Assembly (NCBI RefSeq): GCF_037083825.1
Contig: NZ_JBAPLU010000007.1
Span: 124,001 to 188,000, forward strand
Direction: 5' to 3'
From: Klenkia sesuvii
Lineage (GTDB): Bacteria > Actinomycetota > Actinomycetes > Mycobacteriales > Geodermatophilaceae
DNA: 64,000 nt
Shown here: positions 26,719 through 35,441 of the stretch, one piece after another
How positions within the stretch are numbered: position 1 is the stretch's first letter
Layout of the letters: the number at the start of each line of letters is the position of its first letter
The notes under the pieces: generated by a model
Databases searched by the model: none
What the model was told of the DNA's origin: nothing
What the model saw: only the letters and a program-made list of their open reading frames with translations
Position numbers and translations under genes: made by a program

Positions 26719-27653
26719 TGGCCGGCCCGGTGTGGGCGGCGGCCGGCGCGGTGGCGCTGGGGCTGCTCGTCGTGGGTTGGCTGCTGGTCACCCGCCCGCC
26801 GCGGGTCGACGCCGCCCGGTTGCGCCCGACCGCCGCCGCGGCGTCCCGCCGCCGGGTCAGCACCGCCGACGAGACGGTCGCCCTCGCCCAGCGCGCGCTC
26901 GACCGCCTGGACCCCGCCGGACGCCTGGCCGGGGCCGTGGCGCTCGCGGGCGCGGGCATCGCGGCACCGGACCTCCTCGTGGTGGTCGCCGTGGGGTTGG
27001 TCATCGGCCTCCTGCTGGGCGGCCTGGTCGGCGGACCGGCGCTGGCGGTGCTGCTGGCCCTCCTCGCACCCGCCGCGGCGTGGGCGTGGCTGACGCTCAA
27101 GGTCCAGCGCCGCCGCCGGGCGTTCGCCGAGCAGCTCGACGACGCCCTCCAGCTGATGGCCAGCAGCCTGCGGGCCGGCCACAGCCTGCTGCGCGCCGTC
27201 GACGCCGTGTCCCGGGACACCCCGGCCCCCATGTGCGACGAGTTCGCCCGGGTGGTGAACGAGGTGCGGGTCGGCCGCGACGTGAACGACGCGCTCGCCG
27301 AGGTCGCCGACCGCACGGGCAGCGACGACTTCCGCTGGCTTGTGCAGGCCATCGGCGTGCACCGCGAGGTGGGCGGCAACCTGGCCGAGGTGCTCGACCG
27401 CGTGGGGGAGACCCTGCGCGACCGGGCCCAGCTGTTCCGCCAGGCCCGGGCGCTGTCGGCGGAGGGGCGCACCTCCGGCGTCGTCCTGCTCGCGATGCCC
27501 TTCGGCGTCGCGTTGATCATGTCGGTGACGGCCCCCGGCTACCTGGCCCCGCTGGTGCAGACCGGCACCGGCCTGCTGCTGCTCGTCGTCGCCGCCGTGC
27601 TCATGACCACCGGCGCGCTCTGGCTGCGCTCCATCGTGAAGGTGAGGTTCTGA
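26718..27653 (+). CDS. tadB: TadB inner-membrane platform protein
   Basis: Type II secretion F domain protein of 311 aa. Hydrophobic segments occur near the N-terminus, around residues 80-125 and at the C-terminus. The F domain (AFAEQLDDALQLMASSLRAG, then HREVGGNLAEVLDRVGETL) lies in the middle. Forms the membrane platform with TadC and couples TadA to pilin insertion. ATG overlaps the tadA stop by one base. Confidence 0.92.
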
Positions 27654-28540
27654 TGCCACCGCTGCTCCTCGCCGCGTCGCTGGCCCTCGTGCTGCCGCTG
27701 GCCTTCGGGGTCTACGCCCTCACGTCCACCTCCCGCCGCCCCCTGGCCATCGCGCACCGCAACCTGACCCGCGGCCTGGGCGTGAGCACACCGGTCAGCG
27801 GGTCCCTGGAGTCGCGGGGCAACGGCTGGCTGGCGGTCCTGCGCACCCTCACCCCCGAGCGCGAGGCCCGGCGCACCCGCCGGCTGCTGCTGGCCGCCGG
27901 CCACCCGGCGGGCTGGACGATGGCCCGGGTGCTGACGGCCAAGCCGGCCCTGGTCCTGGTCGTCGGGCTGGTGTGGCTGCTCGTGCTCGAGGCCCGACCG
28001 GGCCCGCTGGTGCTGGTGCTGGGCGCGGCCGCGACGGTCGGCGCGTACTGGCTGCCCGACGCCGTCCTCGACGGCCGGGCCAAGGAGCGGCAGGCCGTGC
28101 TGACCCGTGAGCTGCCCGACGTGCTGGACGAGATGACCATCGCCGTGGAGGCCGGGTTGGGCTTCGAGGCGGCGATGGCCTGGGTGGCCAACAACGGCAC
28201 CGGCGCGCTGGCCGAGGAGTTCCGCCGGACGCTGGCCGACGTGAACGTCGGCCGGCCGCGCCGGGAGGCGTACGAGGCCCTGGTCGCCCGTACCCGGATC
28301 GACGACCTGCGCCGGTTCGTCGCCGCGGTGAACCAGGCCGACAGCTACGGCATCGCGGTGTCGGACGTGCTGCGCGTGCAGGCGGCGGAGATGCGCACCA
28401 AGCGGCGCCAGCGGGCCGAGGAGCGGGCCATGAAGGTGCCCGTCAAGGTGTCGTTCCCGCTGATGGTGTGCATCCTCCCGGCTCTGCTGATCGTCGTCCT
28501 GGGCCCGGTCTTCCTCGGCCTGGGCGAGGTCCTGGGCTGA
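27653..28540 (+). CDS. tadC: TadC inner-membrane platform protein
   Basis: Paralogous T2SS F-domain protein of 295 aa. Membrane segments lie at residues 3-22, around 100-140 and at the C-terminus (VSFPLMVCILPALLIVVLGPVFLGL). The F domain has ELPDVLDEMTIAVEAGLGFEAA and ADSYGIAVSDVLRVQAAEMR. ATG overlaps the tadB stop by one base. Last gene of the Tad operon; no secretin gene is present, as expected for a monoderm. Confidence 0.92.
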   Translation: MPPLLLAASLALVLPLAFGVYALTSTSRRPLAIAHRNLTRGLGVSTPVSGSLESRGNGWLAVLRTLTPEREARRTRRLLLAAGHPAGWTMARVLTAKPALVLVVGLVWLLVLEARPGPLVLVLGAAATVGAYWLPDAVLDGRAKERQAVLTRELPDVLDEMTIAVEAGLGFEAAMAWVANNGTGALAEEFRRTLADVNVGRPRREAYEALVARTRIDDLRRFVAAVNQADSYGIAVSDVLRVQAAEMRTKRRQRAEERAMKVPVKVSFPLMVCILPALLIVVLGPVFLGLGEVLG

Positions 28541-28564
28541 GGTGCCCCGGCCGGGGCCGCGTCC

Positions 28565-28570
28565 TAGGGT
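28565..28570 (+). promoter_or_regulatory. -10 box TAGGGT, leaderless
   Basis: TANNNT hexamer ending 7 nt before ATG 28578, suggesting a leaderless mRNA independent of the Tad operon. Confidence 0.5.
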
Positions 28571-28577
28571 CGGCGGC

Positions 28578-28793
28578 ATGACCTCCAGCCAGGACCCCAC
28601 CGCCGAGGCCCGCGCCAACGTGACCCCCGAGAACGTGGACACGCGCGCCGAGCTGCTCCCCGAGGAGCAGGCGGCCGGCGGCAGCGACGACGCCGACGCC
28701 CAGGCGGAGGCCATCCTGGCCGAGTCCGAGGAGCGCACGCTGCACCCCGACGCCGACGAGGGCGGGCACCGCTCCTCCGACGAGACGGTCTGA
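28578..28793 (+). CDS. Small acidic hypothetical protein (71 aa)
   Basis: Unrecognised. Very acidic and probably disordered, rich in Ala, Asp and Glu with few hydrophobics (TPENVDTRAELLPEEQAAGG). No Cys. The leaderless -10 box and a tight two-base gap to the thioesterase gene support a real gene. Acidic small proteins of this kind are common in halotolerant or desiccation-tolerant actinobacteria, but no role is assigned. Confidence 0.65.
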   Translation: MTSSQDPTAEARANVTPENVDTRAELLPEEQAAGGSDDADAQAEAILAESEERTLHPDADEGGHRSSDETV

Positions 28794-28795
28794 GC

Positions 28796-29182
28796 GTGCG
28801 GCACCGGCACCCCGTCCAGCTGCGGTGGTCCGACCCCGACCGCTACGGCCACGTGAACCACGCCCGAGCGCTCTCCCTGCTGGAGGACGCCCGGCTGGTG
28901 ATGACCGGCGAGGGCGACGAACCGCCGGTCATCCTGGCCCGGCTGGAGGTTGACTACCGGCGCCAGCTGTTCTACCGGGCCGGTGAGCACGTCGACGTCG
29001 ACAGCTGGGTCACCCGCCTGGGCACGAGCTCGGTGACGGTGCGCCAGCAGTTGCGCCAGGACGACCAGGTGGCGATCGACCTGGTCGCCGTCCTGGTGCA
29101 CGTCGAGGACGACGCCCCGCGCCCGCTCACCGAGGCCGAGCGGGCCCGCTGGACGACGTTCTGCGAGCCCGCCGACGGGTAG
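28796..29182 (+). CDS. Acyl-CoA thioesterase (4HBT hotdog family)
   Basis: Single hotdog domain of 128 aa. The N-terminus reads VQLRWSDPDRYGHVNHARALSLLEDAR, with the catalytic Asp and the GHVNH loop of 4-hydroxybenzoyl-CoA-type thioesterases. The central helix and VTRLGTSSVTVRQQLRQD strand match the fold. It would hydrolyse a short or medium acyl-CoA; the natural substrate is unknown. Follows the acidic gene by two bases. Confidence 0.85.
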   Translation: MRHRHPVQLRWSDPDRYGHVNHARALSLLEDARLVMTGEGDEPPVILARLEVDYRRQLFYRAGEHVDVDSWVTRLGTSSVTVRQQLRQDDQVAIDLVAVLVHVEDDAPRPLTEAERARWTTFCEPADG

Positions 29183-29191
29183 CACCACCCC

Positions 29192-29617
29192 ATGCCCAAG
29201 ACGACCAAGAGCGGGAAGCCGATCGAGGACGAGCTGCCCAGCACCCTGCAGCGCTCCGACGACAAGGCCAAGGACACCTACGCGCAGGCCCACGACAGCG
29301 CGGTGGACACCTACGACGGCGACGAGCAGGCCGCCAACCGGGTGGCCTGGTCGGCGGTGAAGCACACCCACGAGAAGGTGGGGGACCACTGGGAGCCCAA
29401 GGAGGAGAACGGCCCCTCCGACGAGCAGTCGGCCCGCGGCGACCGCGACACCGACCTGGGCACCGCCGGCGGCGTCGACGAGAACGCCACCAAGGAGCAC
29501 CTGTACTCCCGCGCCCAGGAGCTCGACGTCGAGGGCCGCTCGACGATGACCAAGGACGAGCTGGTCGAGGCGCTGGAGAAGGCCAACGACAAGGCCACCC
29601 GGGACGCCCGCGACTGA
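29192..29617 (+). CDS. ChaB-family protein with Rho-N-like C-terminus
   Basis: Protein of 141 aa. A ChaB domain occupies residues 10-70 (DELPSTLQRSDDKAKDTYAQ... RVAWSAVKHTHEKVGDHW). A C-terminal helix-extended-loop domain (EHLYSRAQELDVEGRSTMTK) resembles Rho-N/SAP modules. ChaB was linked to cation transport regulation in E. coli, but many homologues look like DNA-associated stress proteins. Highly charged and soluble. Confidence 0.82.
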   Translation: MPKTTKSGKPIEDELPSTLQRSDDKAKDTYAQAHDSAVDTYDGDEQAANRVAWSAVKHTHEKVGDHWEPKEENGPSDEQSARGDRDTDLGTAGGVDENATKEHLYSRAQELDVEGRSTMTKDELVEALEKANDKATRDARD

Positions 29618-29644
29618 TCCGCGCCGTCCGGGCACCATGTCCGG

Positions 29645-30382
29645 GTGGACCGGGACCGACGACGGCAGCAGTACGAGCAGGCCACCCAGTGGCCGATGAT
29701 CGGGCTGGCGGTGCTCTTCGTGGTGGCCTACGCCTGGCGCGTGCTGGGGGTCGGCCTGCCCGGCTGGGTCGAGACCACCCTGGGCCTGGTGACGGTGGCC
29801 GTGTGGCCGGTGTTCCTGGCCGACTACCTCGTGCGCCTCGTGCTGGCCGAACGCCGGTGGCGGTTCGTGCGCACCAACTGGGTGGACGGCGTCGCCGTGC
29901 TGCTGCCCCTGCTGCGCCCGCTGCGGATCATCAGCCTCGTCCGCGTGGCGCGGGTGATCGACCGGCGGCTGGCCACCGACCTGCACGGCCGCGTGGCCGG
30001 CTACGTGACGGTGTCGGCCTCGCTCGTGGTCTTCATGGCCGCGCTCGCCGTCCTGGACGCCGAACGGGGTGCGCCCGACGCGAACATCACCGACTTCGGC
30101 GACGCCGTGTGGTGGGCCATCACCACGATCTCCACCGTCGGGTACGGCGACCGCTACCCGGTCACCGGCGAGGGCCGGGTGGTCGCGGTGCTGCTCATGC
30201 TGGCCGGGATCGCCCTGCTTGGGGTGGTCACCGCCGCCGTGGCGTCGTGGTTCGTCGACCGCGTCAGCGACGCCCGGGACGGGGAGTCCGACGACCTGCG
30301 GGCCGAGGTGCGCGAGCTGGCCGCCGAGGTCCGTGCCCTGCGCGCCGAGCTCCCCGGTCGCGACCTCACCCCGGGACGGTGA
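29645..30382 (+). CDS. Voltage-gated-type potassium channel
   Basis: Six-helix channel subunit of 245 aa. The S4-like helix RPLRIISLVRVARVIDRRLA has Arg every third residue. The pore carries the potassium filter TVGYGD (residues 164-169). A C-terminal coiled coil (DDLRAEVRELAAEVRALRAEL) probably tetramerises it. GTG 29645 start. Its last 17 bases overlap the end of the convergent M24 gene. Role likely membrane potential or osmotic control. Confidence 0.9.
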   Translation: MDRDRRRQQYEQATQWPMIGLAVLFVVAYAWRVLGVGLPGWVETTLGLVTVAVWPVFLADYLVRLVLAERRWRFVRTNWVDGVAVLLPLLRPLRIISLVRVARVIDRRLATDLHGRVAGYVTVSASLVVFMAALAVLDAERGAPDANITDFGDAVWWAITTISTVGYGDRYPVTGEGRVVAVLLMLAGIALLGVVTAAVASWFVDRVSDARDGESDDLRAEVRELAAEVRALRAELPGRDLTPGR

Positions 30383-31634
30383 TCAAACCGGTCTGCCGGC
30401 CGTCGAGGTAGTCGACCCCCTCGGCGGTCAGCGCGACGCCCTGCTCGAGGGCCATCCGCACCACCTGCCCGTCCCACTCGGGCACCGGCACCCGCACGCA
30501 CAGCTCCAGCGCCCAGGTGGTGTCGGCGTGCAGCCGGGCCGAGCCGGCGCCGGGGACGCCGTCCTGGGCGTCCCACATGCCGATGGCCGGCCCGGCCCCG
30601 TGCCCGTGCACGCCGACCGGGTGGGAGTAGACGTCGCCGTCGATGCCCTCCGCCGCTGCCCCGGCGCGGGCCGCGGCCAGCACCTCGTCACCGGTGCGGC
30701 CGGGCTGCATCGCCGCGGTCACGAGGTCCTGCATCCGGTTGCCCACCGCGTGCGCGGCGACCAGGCCCGCCGGTGCCGCCGTCTCGCCGTCGGCCAGCAC
30801 GTAGGCGTTGCGCTGGGTGTCGGTGGTCAGGCCCAGCGTGCGCAACCCGACGTCGCAGTGCAGCAGGTCCCCGCGCTGCACGACGGCGTCCTCGGTCGGG
30901 CCCGGCAGCCCCCGCCGCTGGACGTCGACGGTCGGCTGGAACCACGGGTCCACCCCGAGGTCGTGGAAGCGCTGCCGGACCCACCACGCCACGTCGGCGG
31001 CCGTGGTCGTCCCCGGGGTGATCACCGACCGCGAGAAGGCCTCGTCGACCGTGCGGTGCACCAGGGCGTTCATCCCGTGCAGGGCGGCGATCTCCTCCGG
31101 CAACCGGGTCTCCAACCAGCGCACGGCCAGCGCCTCGGCCGGCACCACCCGGTCGGCCCACGGACCCAGGGCGGCCAGCAGCTGCTCGTGGTCGGTGTGG
31201 GAGAGGCCGTCGGCGTGCGCGAAGGTCGCCGAGACGTCGATGCCGATGCGGGTGGGCCGGGCCCGGTCGACCGTGCGGCGGACGGCGGCCCACTGGGCGG
31301 CCTCGGGGGTGTGCGCGGGGTCGTCGTCGGCGGGGTGCCAGACCGACGCGAAGTCACCGACCGGGTAGCGGGCCACCGCCGCGGGCGCGACCCCGGTCGC
31401 GGTGCGGTGCAGCAGCAGCACGGTGCGCCGGCGGGCCGACAGCCACGTGGCCGGCAGCAGCGAGGGCAGCACCGGGTCCTCGTGGTACTCCCGACCGACC
31501 ACCACCCACAGGTCGATGCCGGCCTCGTCCATGAACCCGGGCAGCAGCTCGGCCACTCGCCGCGACAGCCAGCCGTCGCGCACCGCGGCCTGCTCGCGGA
31601 GGGGGAGGGGCACCTGCTGCAGGGTCGCGGTCAC
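30366..31634 (-). CDS. M24-family metallopeptidase (Xaa-Pro aminopeptidase-like)
   Basis: Two-domain protein of 422 aa. The N-terminal creatinase-like domain spans about residues 1-160. The C-terminal pita-bread metallopeptidase domain has metal ligands in HCDVGLRTLGLTTDTQRN (two Asp), VGVHGHGAGPAIG (His), WALELCV (Glu) and VRMALEQGV (Glu). All five ligands are present, so it should be active. GTG 31634 chosen; a downstream GTG is possible. Overlaps the facing channel gene by 17 nt. Confidence 0.85.
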   Translation of the reverse strand: MTATLQQVPLPLREQAAVRDGWLSRRVAELLPGFMDEAGIDLWVVVGREYHEDPVLPSLLPATWLSARRRTVLLLHRTATGVAPAAVARYPVGDFASVWHPADDDPAHTPEAAQWAAVRRTVDRARPTRIGIDVSATFAHADGLSHTDHEQLLAALGPWADRVVPAEALAVRWLETRLPEEIAALHGMNALVHRTVDEAFSRSVITPGTTTAADVAWWVRQRFHDLGVDPWFQPTVDVQRRGLPGPTEDAVVQRGDLLHCDVGLRTLGLTTDTQRNAYVLADGETAAPAGLVAAHAVGNRMQDLVTAAMQPGRTGDEVLAAARAGAAAEGIDGDVYSHPVGVHGHGAGPAIGMWDAQDGVPGAGSARLHADTTWALELCVRVPVPEWDGQVVRMALEQGVALTAEGVDYLDGRQTGLITVPG

Positions 31635-31657
31635 GCCCCGATGAGACCAGACGGCGC

Positions 31658-32800
31658 TCAGCCGGCGCTGCGGCCGTCCTCGAGGCGGGCGCCACCACCC
31701 AGCCGGGGGCGGGGCAGCTGCGGCACGGCCAGCTCGACCCGGTCCCGCCCGGCCTGCTTGGCGGTGTACATCGCCGCGTCGGCGCGGTCGATGAGCCGCC
31801 AGACCGCGTCGTGCGGGTCCTCGCCCGGCACGGGGGTGGTGATGGCCGACCCCACGGAGGCGGTGACCCGGTGCCGGTCGTGCTCGGCCCGGCGGACGGC
31901 GGCGCGCAGCCGTTCGCCCAGCTGCCGGGCGTCGTGGTGGTCGTGCACCAGGCCCAGCACCACCATCTCCTCGCCGCCGGTGCGGGCCAGCACGTCGGTG
32001 GGGCGGACCTCGCGGGACAGCGAAGCGGCGACGGCCAGCAGCACCGCGTCCCCGGTGGCGTGGCCGTGGGCGTCGTTGAGCTGCTTGAACCGGTCGAGGT
32101 CGAGCAGGAAGGCCGCGACCGACAGGCCCTCCCGCTGCGCCTGCGCCCACAGCCGGCCCGCCTGGGCGGTCATGGACCGGCGGTTGGCCAGGCCGGTGAG
32201 CGGGTCGGTGGACGACAGCCGCTCCGTGGCCACCAGCAGCCGCTGCACCCGGCGGCGCAGCACGTAGACCCCGAAGGAGGCGACGTCGAGGACCACGGAC
32301 TGCACCAGCACCTGGACGGCGAGCGGCACCGGGTCCGCGAAGCTGCCGTGCAGGGCGACCCAGCAGGCCACCGGGACGGCGAGCATGTGCGCGCCCAGCA
32401 GCCACCCGTCGAGGAACCAGGCGGCCGCGAACGCGGCGAACAGCATCATCAGCGGCGGGGCGTAGAGCATCGGCTCGGTGATCGACAGGGCGACGACGAC
32501 GTAGACCACGTCACCGAGCAGCACCAGACCGGCGACCGCGGCCCGCCCCACCCGGCCGGTGGCCAGGAGGACCACGGCCAGGGCGGCCAGCAGGGCCATC
32601 GCCCCGGCGTAGACGCCGGTCGGGGTGCCCGGCCGCAGCACGCCGTCGACCCGCAGGTTGAGCGCGCCGAGCGCCGAGCCGACCAGCAGGAGGACCGCGA
32701 TGACGCGCGCCGCGACCCGACCACCCATCACCCCGGAGCCGTCGCCGGGCCCCACCTCGGGGCGGCGGCGGTCGGCGGGCACGACGAGAGTGTGCCCCAC
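31658..32800 (-). CDS. Membrane diguanylate cyclase (GGDEF protein)
   Basis: Makes c-di-GMP. About five hydrophobic segments (residues 30-180) form a membrane sensor, followed by a GGDEF domain. The active loop is GGEEM (275-279) in place of GGDEF; GGEEF is a known active form, Met at the last position is less usual. An intact inhibitory site RPTD (266-269) lies five residues before it. No EAL domain. Start is uncertain: GTG 32800, or ATG 32728, which would remove 24 residues. Confidence 0.88.
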   Translation of the reverse strand: MGHTLVVPADRRRPEVGPGDGSGVMGGRVAARVIAVLLLVGSALGALNLRVDGVLRPGTPTGVYAGAMALLAALAVVLLATGRVGRAAVAGLVLLGDVVYVVVALSITEPMLYAPPLMMLFAAFAAAWFLDGWLLGAHMLAVPVACWVALHGSFADPVPLAVQVLVQSVVLDVASFGVYVLRRRVQRLLVATERLSSTDPLTGLANRRSMTAQAGRLWAQAQREGLSVAAFLLDLDRFKQLNDAHGHATGDAVLLAVAASLSREVRPTDVLARTGGEEMVVLGLVHDHHDARQLGERLRAAVRRAEHDRHRVTASVGSAITTPVPGEDPHDAVWRLIDRADAAMYTAKQAGRDRVELAVPQLPRPRLGGGARLEDGRSAG

Positions 32801-32897
32801 CGCTCACGGCGCGCACTGCGCCTTGCCCGCCGGGGTGCCAGGCTGGCGCGGTCCGGGTGCGCACGCGTGCACCCCGCTGAACCGGGAGGACGTCGAC

Positions 32898-33089
32898 ATG
32901 AGCCAGGGACCGTGGTTCTTCTGCCTGCGGCACCACACGGTGGAGGGCCCCGACGGCTGCGCCGAGCGGCACCGGCTCGGGCCGTTCGCGACGCGGGAGG
33001 AGGCCGCCGCGGCGCTGGAGAAGGTGGCCGAGCGCAACGAGCAGGCCGACGCCGAGGACCGGGCCTGGGAGCGCGGCGAGCGGAGCTGA
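32898..33089 (+). CDS. Small conserved actinobacterial hypothetical protein (63 aa)
   Basis: Function unknown. It reads MSQGPWFFCLRHHTVEGPDG and then RLGPFATREEAAAALEKV, followed by a charged helix. The RLGPFATREEAAAAL part resembles the short SPOR-like strand-helix unit, and CLRHHTVE-C could hold a metal. I have seen this pattern in many actinobacterial genomes as an uncharacterised family. GGGAGG precedes the ATG. Confidence 0.75.
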   Translation: MSQGPWFFCLRHHTVEGPDGCAERHRLGPFATREEAAAALEKVAERNEQADAEDRAWERGERS

Positions 33090-33144
33090 CCTGGCACGAT
33101 CGACCGGCGGGCCGACTCCGGGCTTGCCGACTCGAGGAGCGGAC

Positions 33145-33861
33145 GTGGGCGAGGGCAACACGGCAGCGGGCGGGGGTCGCCCGGTGGGCGAGCTCGTGGT
33201 GGGCATCGTGGGCGGGACCGGCCCCCAGGGCCGGGGCCTGGCGGTGCGGTGGGCGGCGTCCGGCCAGCGGGTGCTGCTGGGGTCCCGCGAGGCCGACCGG
33301 GCCGTCGAGGTGGCCGAGCAGGTGGCCGCCCGCGCCGCGCAGGCGTCGGGCGGGGCCGAGGTCTCGGTGCGGGGCGGGTCCAACGACGACGTCGCCGGGG
33401 CCGCCGACGTCGTGGTGGTCGCCGTCCCCTTCGCCGGGCACGCCGAGCTGCTGACCGGTCTGGCCCCGGCGCTGGCCGGCAAGGTCGTCGTCGACTGCGT
33501 CGTCCCGATGGGCTGGGACGAGCTCGGCGCCTACGTCCTCGACGTCCCCGAGGGCAGCGTCACCCAGCAGGCGGCGGCCCTGCTGCCCGACAGCCACGTC
33601 GTCGGTGCCTTCCACCACCTCTCGGCGGTGTCGCTGGAGGACCTCTCCCACCCGACGCTCGAGGGCGACGTGATGGTCGTCGGCGACGACCGCGCCTCGA
33701 TGGACCTGGTGCAGGCCCTGGCGGGCCAGCTGCCCGGGCTGCGCGGGGTCTACGCCGGCCGGTTGCGCAACGCCCGGCAGGTCGAGGCGCTCACGATCAA
33801 CCTGGTGTCGGTCAACCGCCGGTACAAGACGCACGCCGGCGTGCGGGTCACCGGCGTCTGA
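33145..33861 (+). CDS. npdG: NADPH-dependent F420 reductase-like protein
   Basis: Transfers hydride between NADP(H) and coenzyme F420. The 238-aa product begins with the dinucleotide motif GIVGGTGPQGRGLAVRWA and has LLGSREADRA (NADP ribose-phosphate recognition), VVVVAVPFAGH and VVGAFHHLSA, all typical of F420:NADP oxidoreductases (NpdG/Fno). GTG 33145 is preceded by GAGGAG. Other F420-type enzymes occur at 50339 and 55971. Confidence 0.87.
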   Translation: MGEGNTAAGGGRPVGELVVGIVGGTGPQGRGLAVRWAASGQRVLLGSREADRAVEVAEQVAARAAQASGGAEVSVRGGSNDDVAGAADVVVVAVPFAGHAELLTGLAPALAGKVVVDCVVPMGWDELGAYVLDVPEGSVTQQAAALLPDSHVVGAFHHLSAVSLEDLSHPTLEGDVMVVGDDRASMDLVQALAGQLPGLRGVYAGRLRNARQVEALTINLVSVNRRYKTHAGVRVTGV

Positions 33862-33877
33862 GGGTCGGTCGCGGGGC

Positions 33878-34297
33878 TCAGAGCCGGATGCACACGCCCA
33901 GGCTGAGCAGGGTGCCGGCCGGGCAGCCACCGCCAGCGGTCGGGGCGACCGGTGCGGTGTCCGCGGTGGGGGCGGCACTGCCGGTGGGAGCCGTCCCGGC
34001 GACCGACGCGGTGCCGGCCACGGGCGCGGTGGAGCCGGTGGCGGCCGGTTCCGCGGTGGGCGCGGGCGCGCCGACCGGGGCCGTCGCGGCCGTGGGGGCC
34101 GTGGCCGCGACCGGGGCCTGCGCGGCGGTGGGAGCAGTCGGGGCGGCCTCGGCGGTGGGGGCCACCTCGGCGGTGACGGCGGCCGGGGCGGTCCCCGGGT
34201 CGCCGGGGGCGGCGTTGGCCGCCACCCCGCCGACGACGGCGGCCAGGAACACGACGCCCGAGGCGACGCCGATGAGTGCGGTGCGGTCGAACTTCAC
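33878..34297 (-). CDS. Secreted Ala/Pro/Thr-rich repeat protein (139 aa)
   Basis: Unrecognised. An N-terminal signal (FDRTALIGVASGVVFLAAVVGGVAANA) precedes a 90-residue low-complexity zone. That zone is built of short APT/APVA units such as EAAPTAPTAAQAPVAATAPT. The C-terminal end is different: GGGCPAGTLLSLGVCIRL, with two Cys that may form a disulfide. The zone could be a glycosylated wall spacer. ATG start; a CCGGAGAGGAA sequence precedes it. Confidence 0.7.
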   Translation of the reverse strand: MKFDRTALIGVASGVVFLAAVVGGVAANAAPGDPGTAPAAVTAEVAPTAEAAPTAPTAAQAPVAATAPTAATAPVGAPAPTAEPAATGSTAPVAGTASVAGTAPTGSAAPTADTAPVAPTAGGGCPAGTLLSLGVCIRL

Positions 34298-34388
34298 GAG
34301 GGTTCCTCTCCGGTGGGGGCCTGCCCGAGGAACTTCGGCAATCCGGACGATCCTGTTCAGTCGAGCAGGGCACGGATCGCCGGGCCGG

Positions 34389-35273
34389 TCAGAAGCTGTG
34401 CTCCGGGCCGGGGAACACCCCGCTGCGCACCTCCGCCGCGTACTCCTGGGCCGCCCGCAGCAGCTCCCCGCGCAGGTCGGCGTACTTCTTCACGAACTTC
34501 GGCACCCGGCCCCCGTTGAGGCCGGCCATGTCCGGCCACACCAGCACCTGGGCGTCGCAGTCGGGCCCGGCGCCGATGCCCACGGTGGGGACGGCGAGCT
34601 CGGCGGTGACCCGGGCGGCCACGTCGGCGGGGACCATCTCCAGGACGACGGCGAACGCGCCGGCGTCGGCGACGGCACGGGCGTCGGCCAGCACCTGGTC
34701 GGCGCCCTCGCCCCGGCCCTGCACCCGGAAACCGCCCAGGGCGTGCTCGGACTGCGGGGTGAACCCGACGTGCCCCATCACGGGGATGCCGTTCTCGCTG
34801 AGCAGCTTGACCTGCGGGGCCACCCGGGCGCCGCCTTCGAGCTTGACCGCCTGCGCCCCGCCTTCCTTCATCATCCGCACGGCGGTGGTGAAGGCCTGCT
34901 CGGGCGAGGCCTCGTAGGAGCCGAACGGCAGGTCGGCCACGACCAGCGCCCGCGACGTCGACCGGGTGACCGCCTTGGTGAACACCAGCAGGTCCTCCAC
35001 CGTCACCGGCACGGTCGAGGAGTGCCCCAGCACCACGTTGCCGGCCGAGTCGCCGACCAGCAGCACCGGGATGCCGGCCTCCTCGAAGACCCGCGCGGAG
35101 TAGGTGTCGTAGGCGGTGAGCATCGACCACTTGTCGCCGGCCGCCTTGGCCGCCTGCAGGTGGTGGGTGCGCACCCGGGCGGTGGGCGAGCCCCCGCCGT
35201 AGAGGACGGACTCCGAGGCGTCCGGTGAGGGGGCGGGGGACGGGGACGACGACGGCGTGGTCACGGGGCCCAT
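34389..35273 (-). CDS. panB: 3-methyl-2-oxobutanoate hydroxymethyltransferase
   Basis: First step of pantothenate synthesis: ketoisovalerate plus methylene-THF gives ketopantoate. The 294-aa product contains MLTAYDTYSARVFEEAGI, VGDSAGNVVLGH (Mg-binding Asp), VVADLPFGSY, AVKLEGG, MGHVGFTPQ and VPTVGIGAGPDCDAQVLVW, all PanB landmarks. The first 30 or so residues are a Ser/Pro-rich extension; a GTG three codons in is an alternative start. panC and panD are not nearby. Confidence 0.95.
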   Translation of the reverse strand: MGPVTTPSSSPSPAPSPDASESVLYGGGSPTARVRTHHLQAAKAAGDKWSMLTAYDTYSARVFEEAGIPVLLVGDSAGNVVLGHSSTVPVTVEDLLVFTKAVTRSTSRALVVADLPFGSYEASPEQAFTTAVRMMKEGGAQAVKLEGGARVAPQVKLLSENGIPVMGHVGFTPQSEHALGGFRVQGRGEGADQVLADARAVADAGAFAVVLEMVPADVAARVTAELAVPTVGIGAGPDCDAQVLVWPDMAGLNGGRVPKFVKKYADLRGELLRAAQEYAAEVRSGVFPGPEHSF

Positions 35274-35441
35274 CCTGCACCCGCCACCGGGACCGCGGCC
35301 CCTGGCCGACGAGACCTGCCAGTCTCGGCACCGGAACGCTGTCGTTCCTGCACCTGGCAGGACGCCCCGATGGGTCGCTCGGGCTGCTTGTATCCCTCCA
35401 CCGCCCCGCTGCGGTCGCCCGCCCGATGTCCCGAGGTCACC

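Noticed and set aside
33878..34297. Periodic repeats suggesting a CRISPR array
   Set aside because: The periodicity is short and codon-phased (Ala-Pro-Thr units), the repeats are imperfect and there are no constant repeats with unique spacers.
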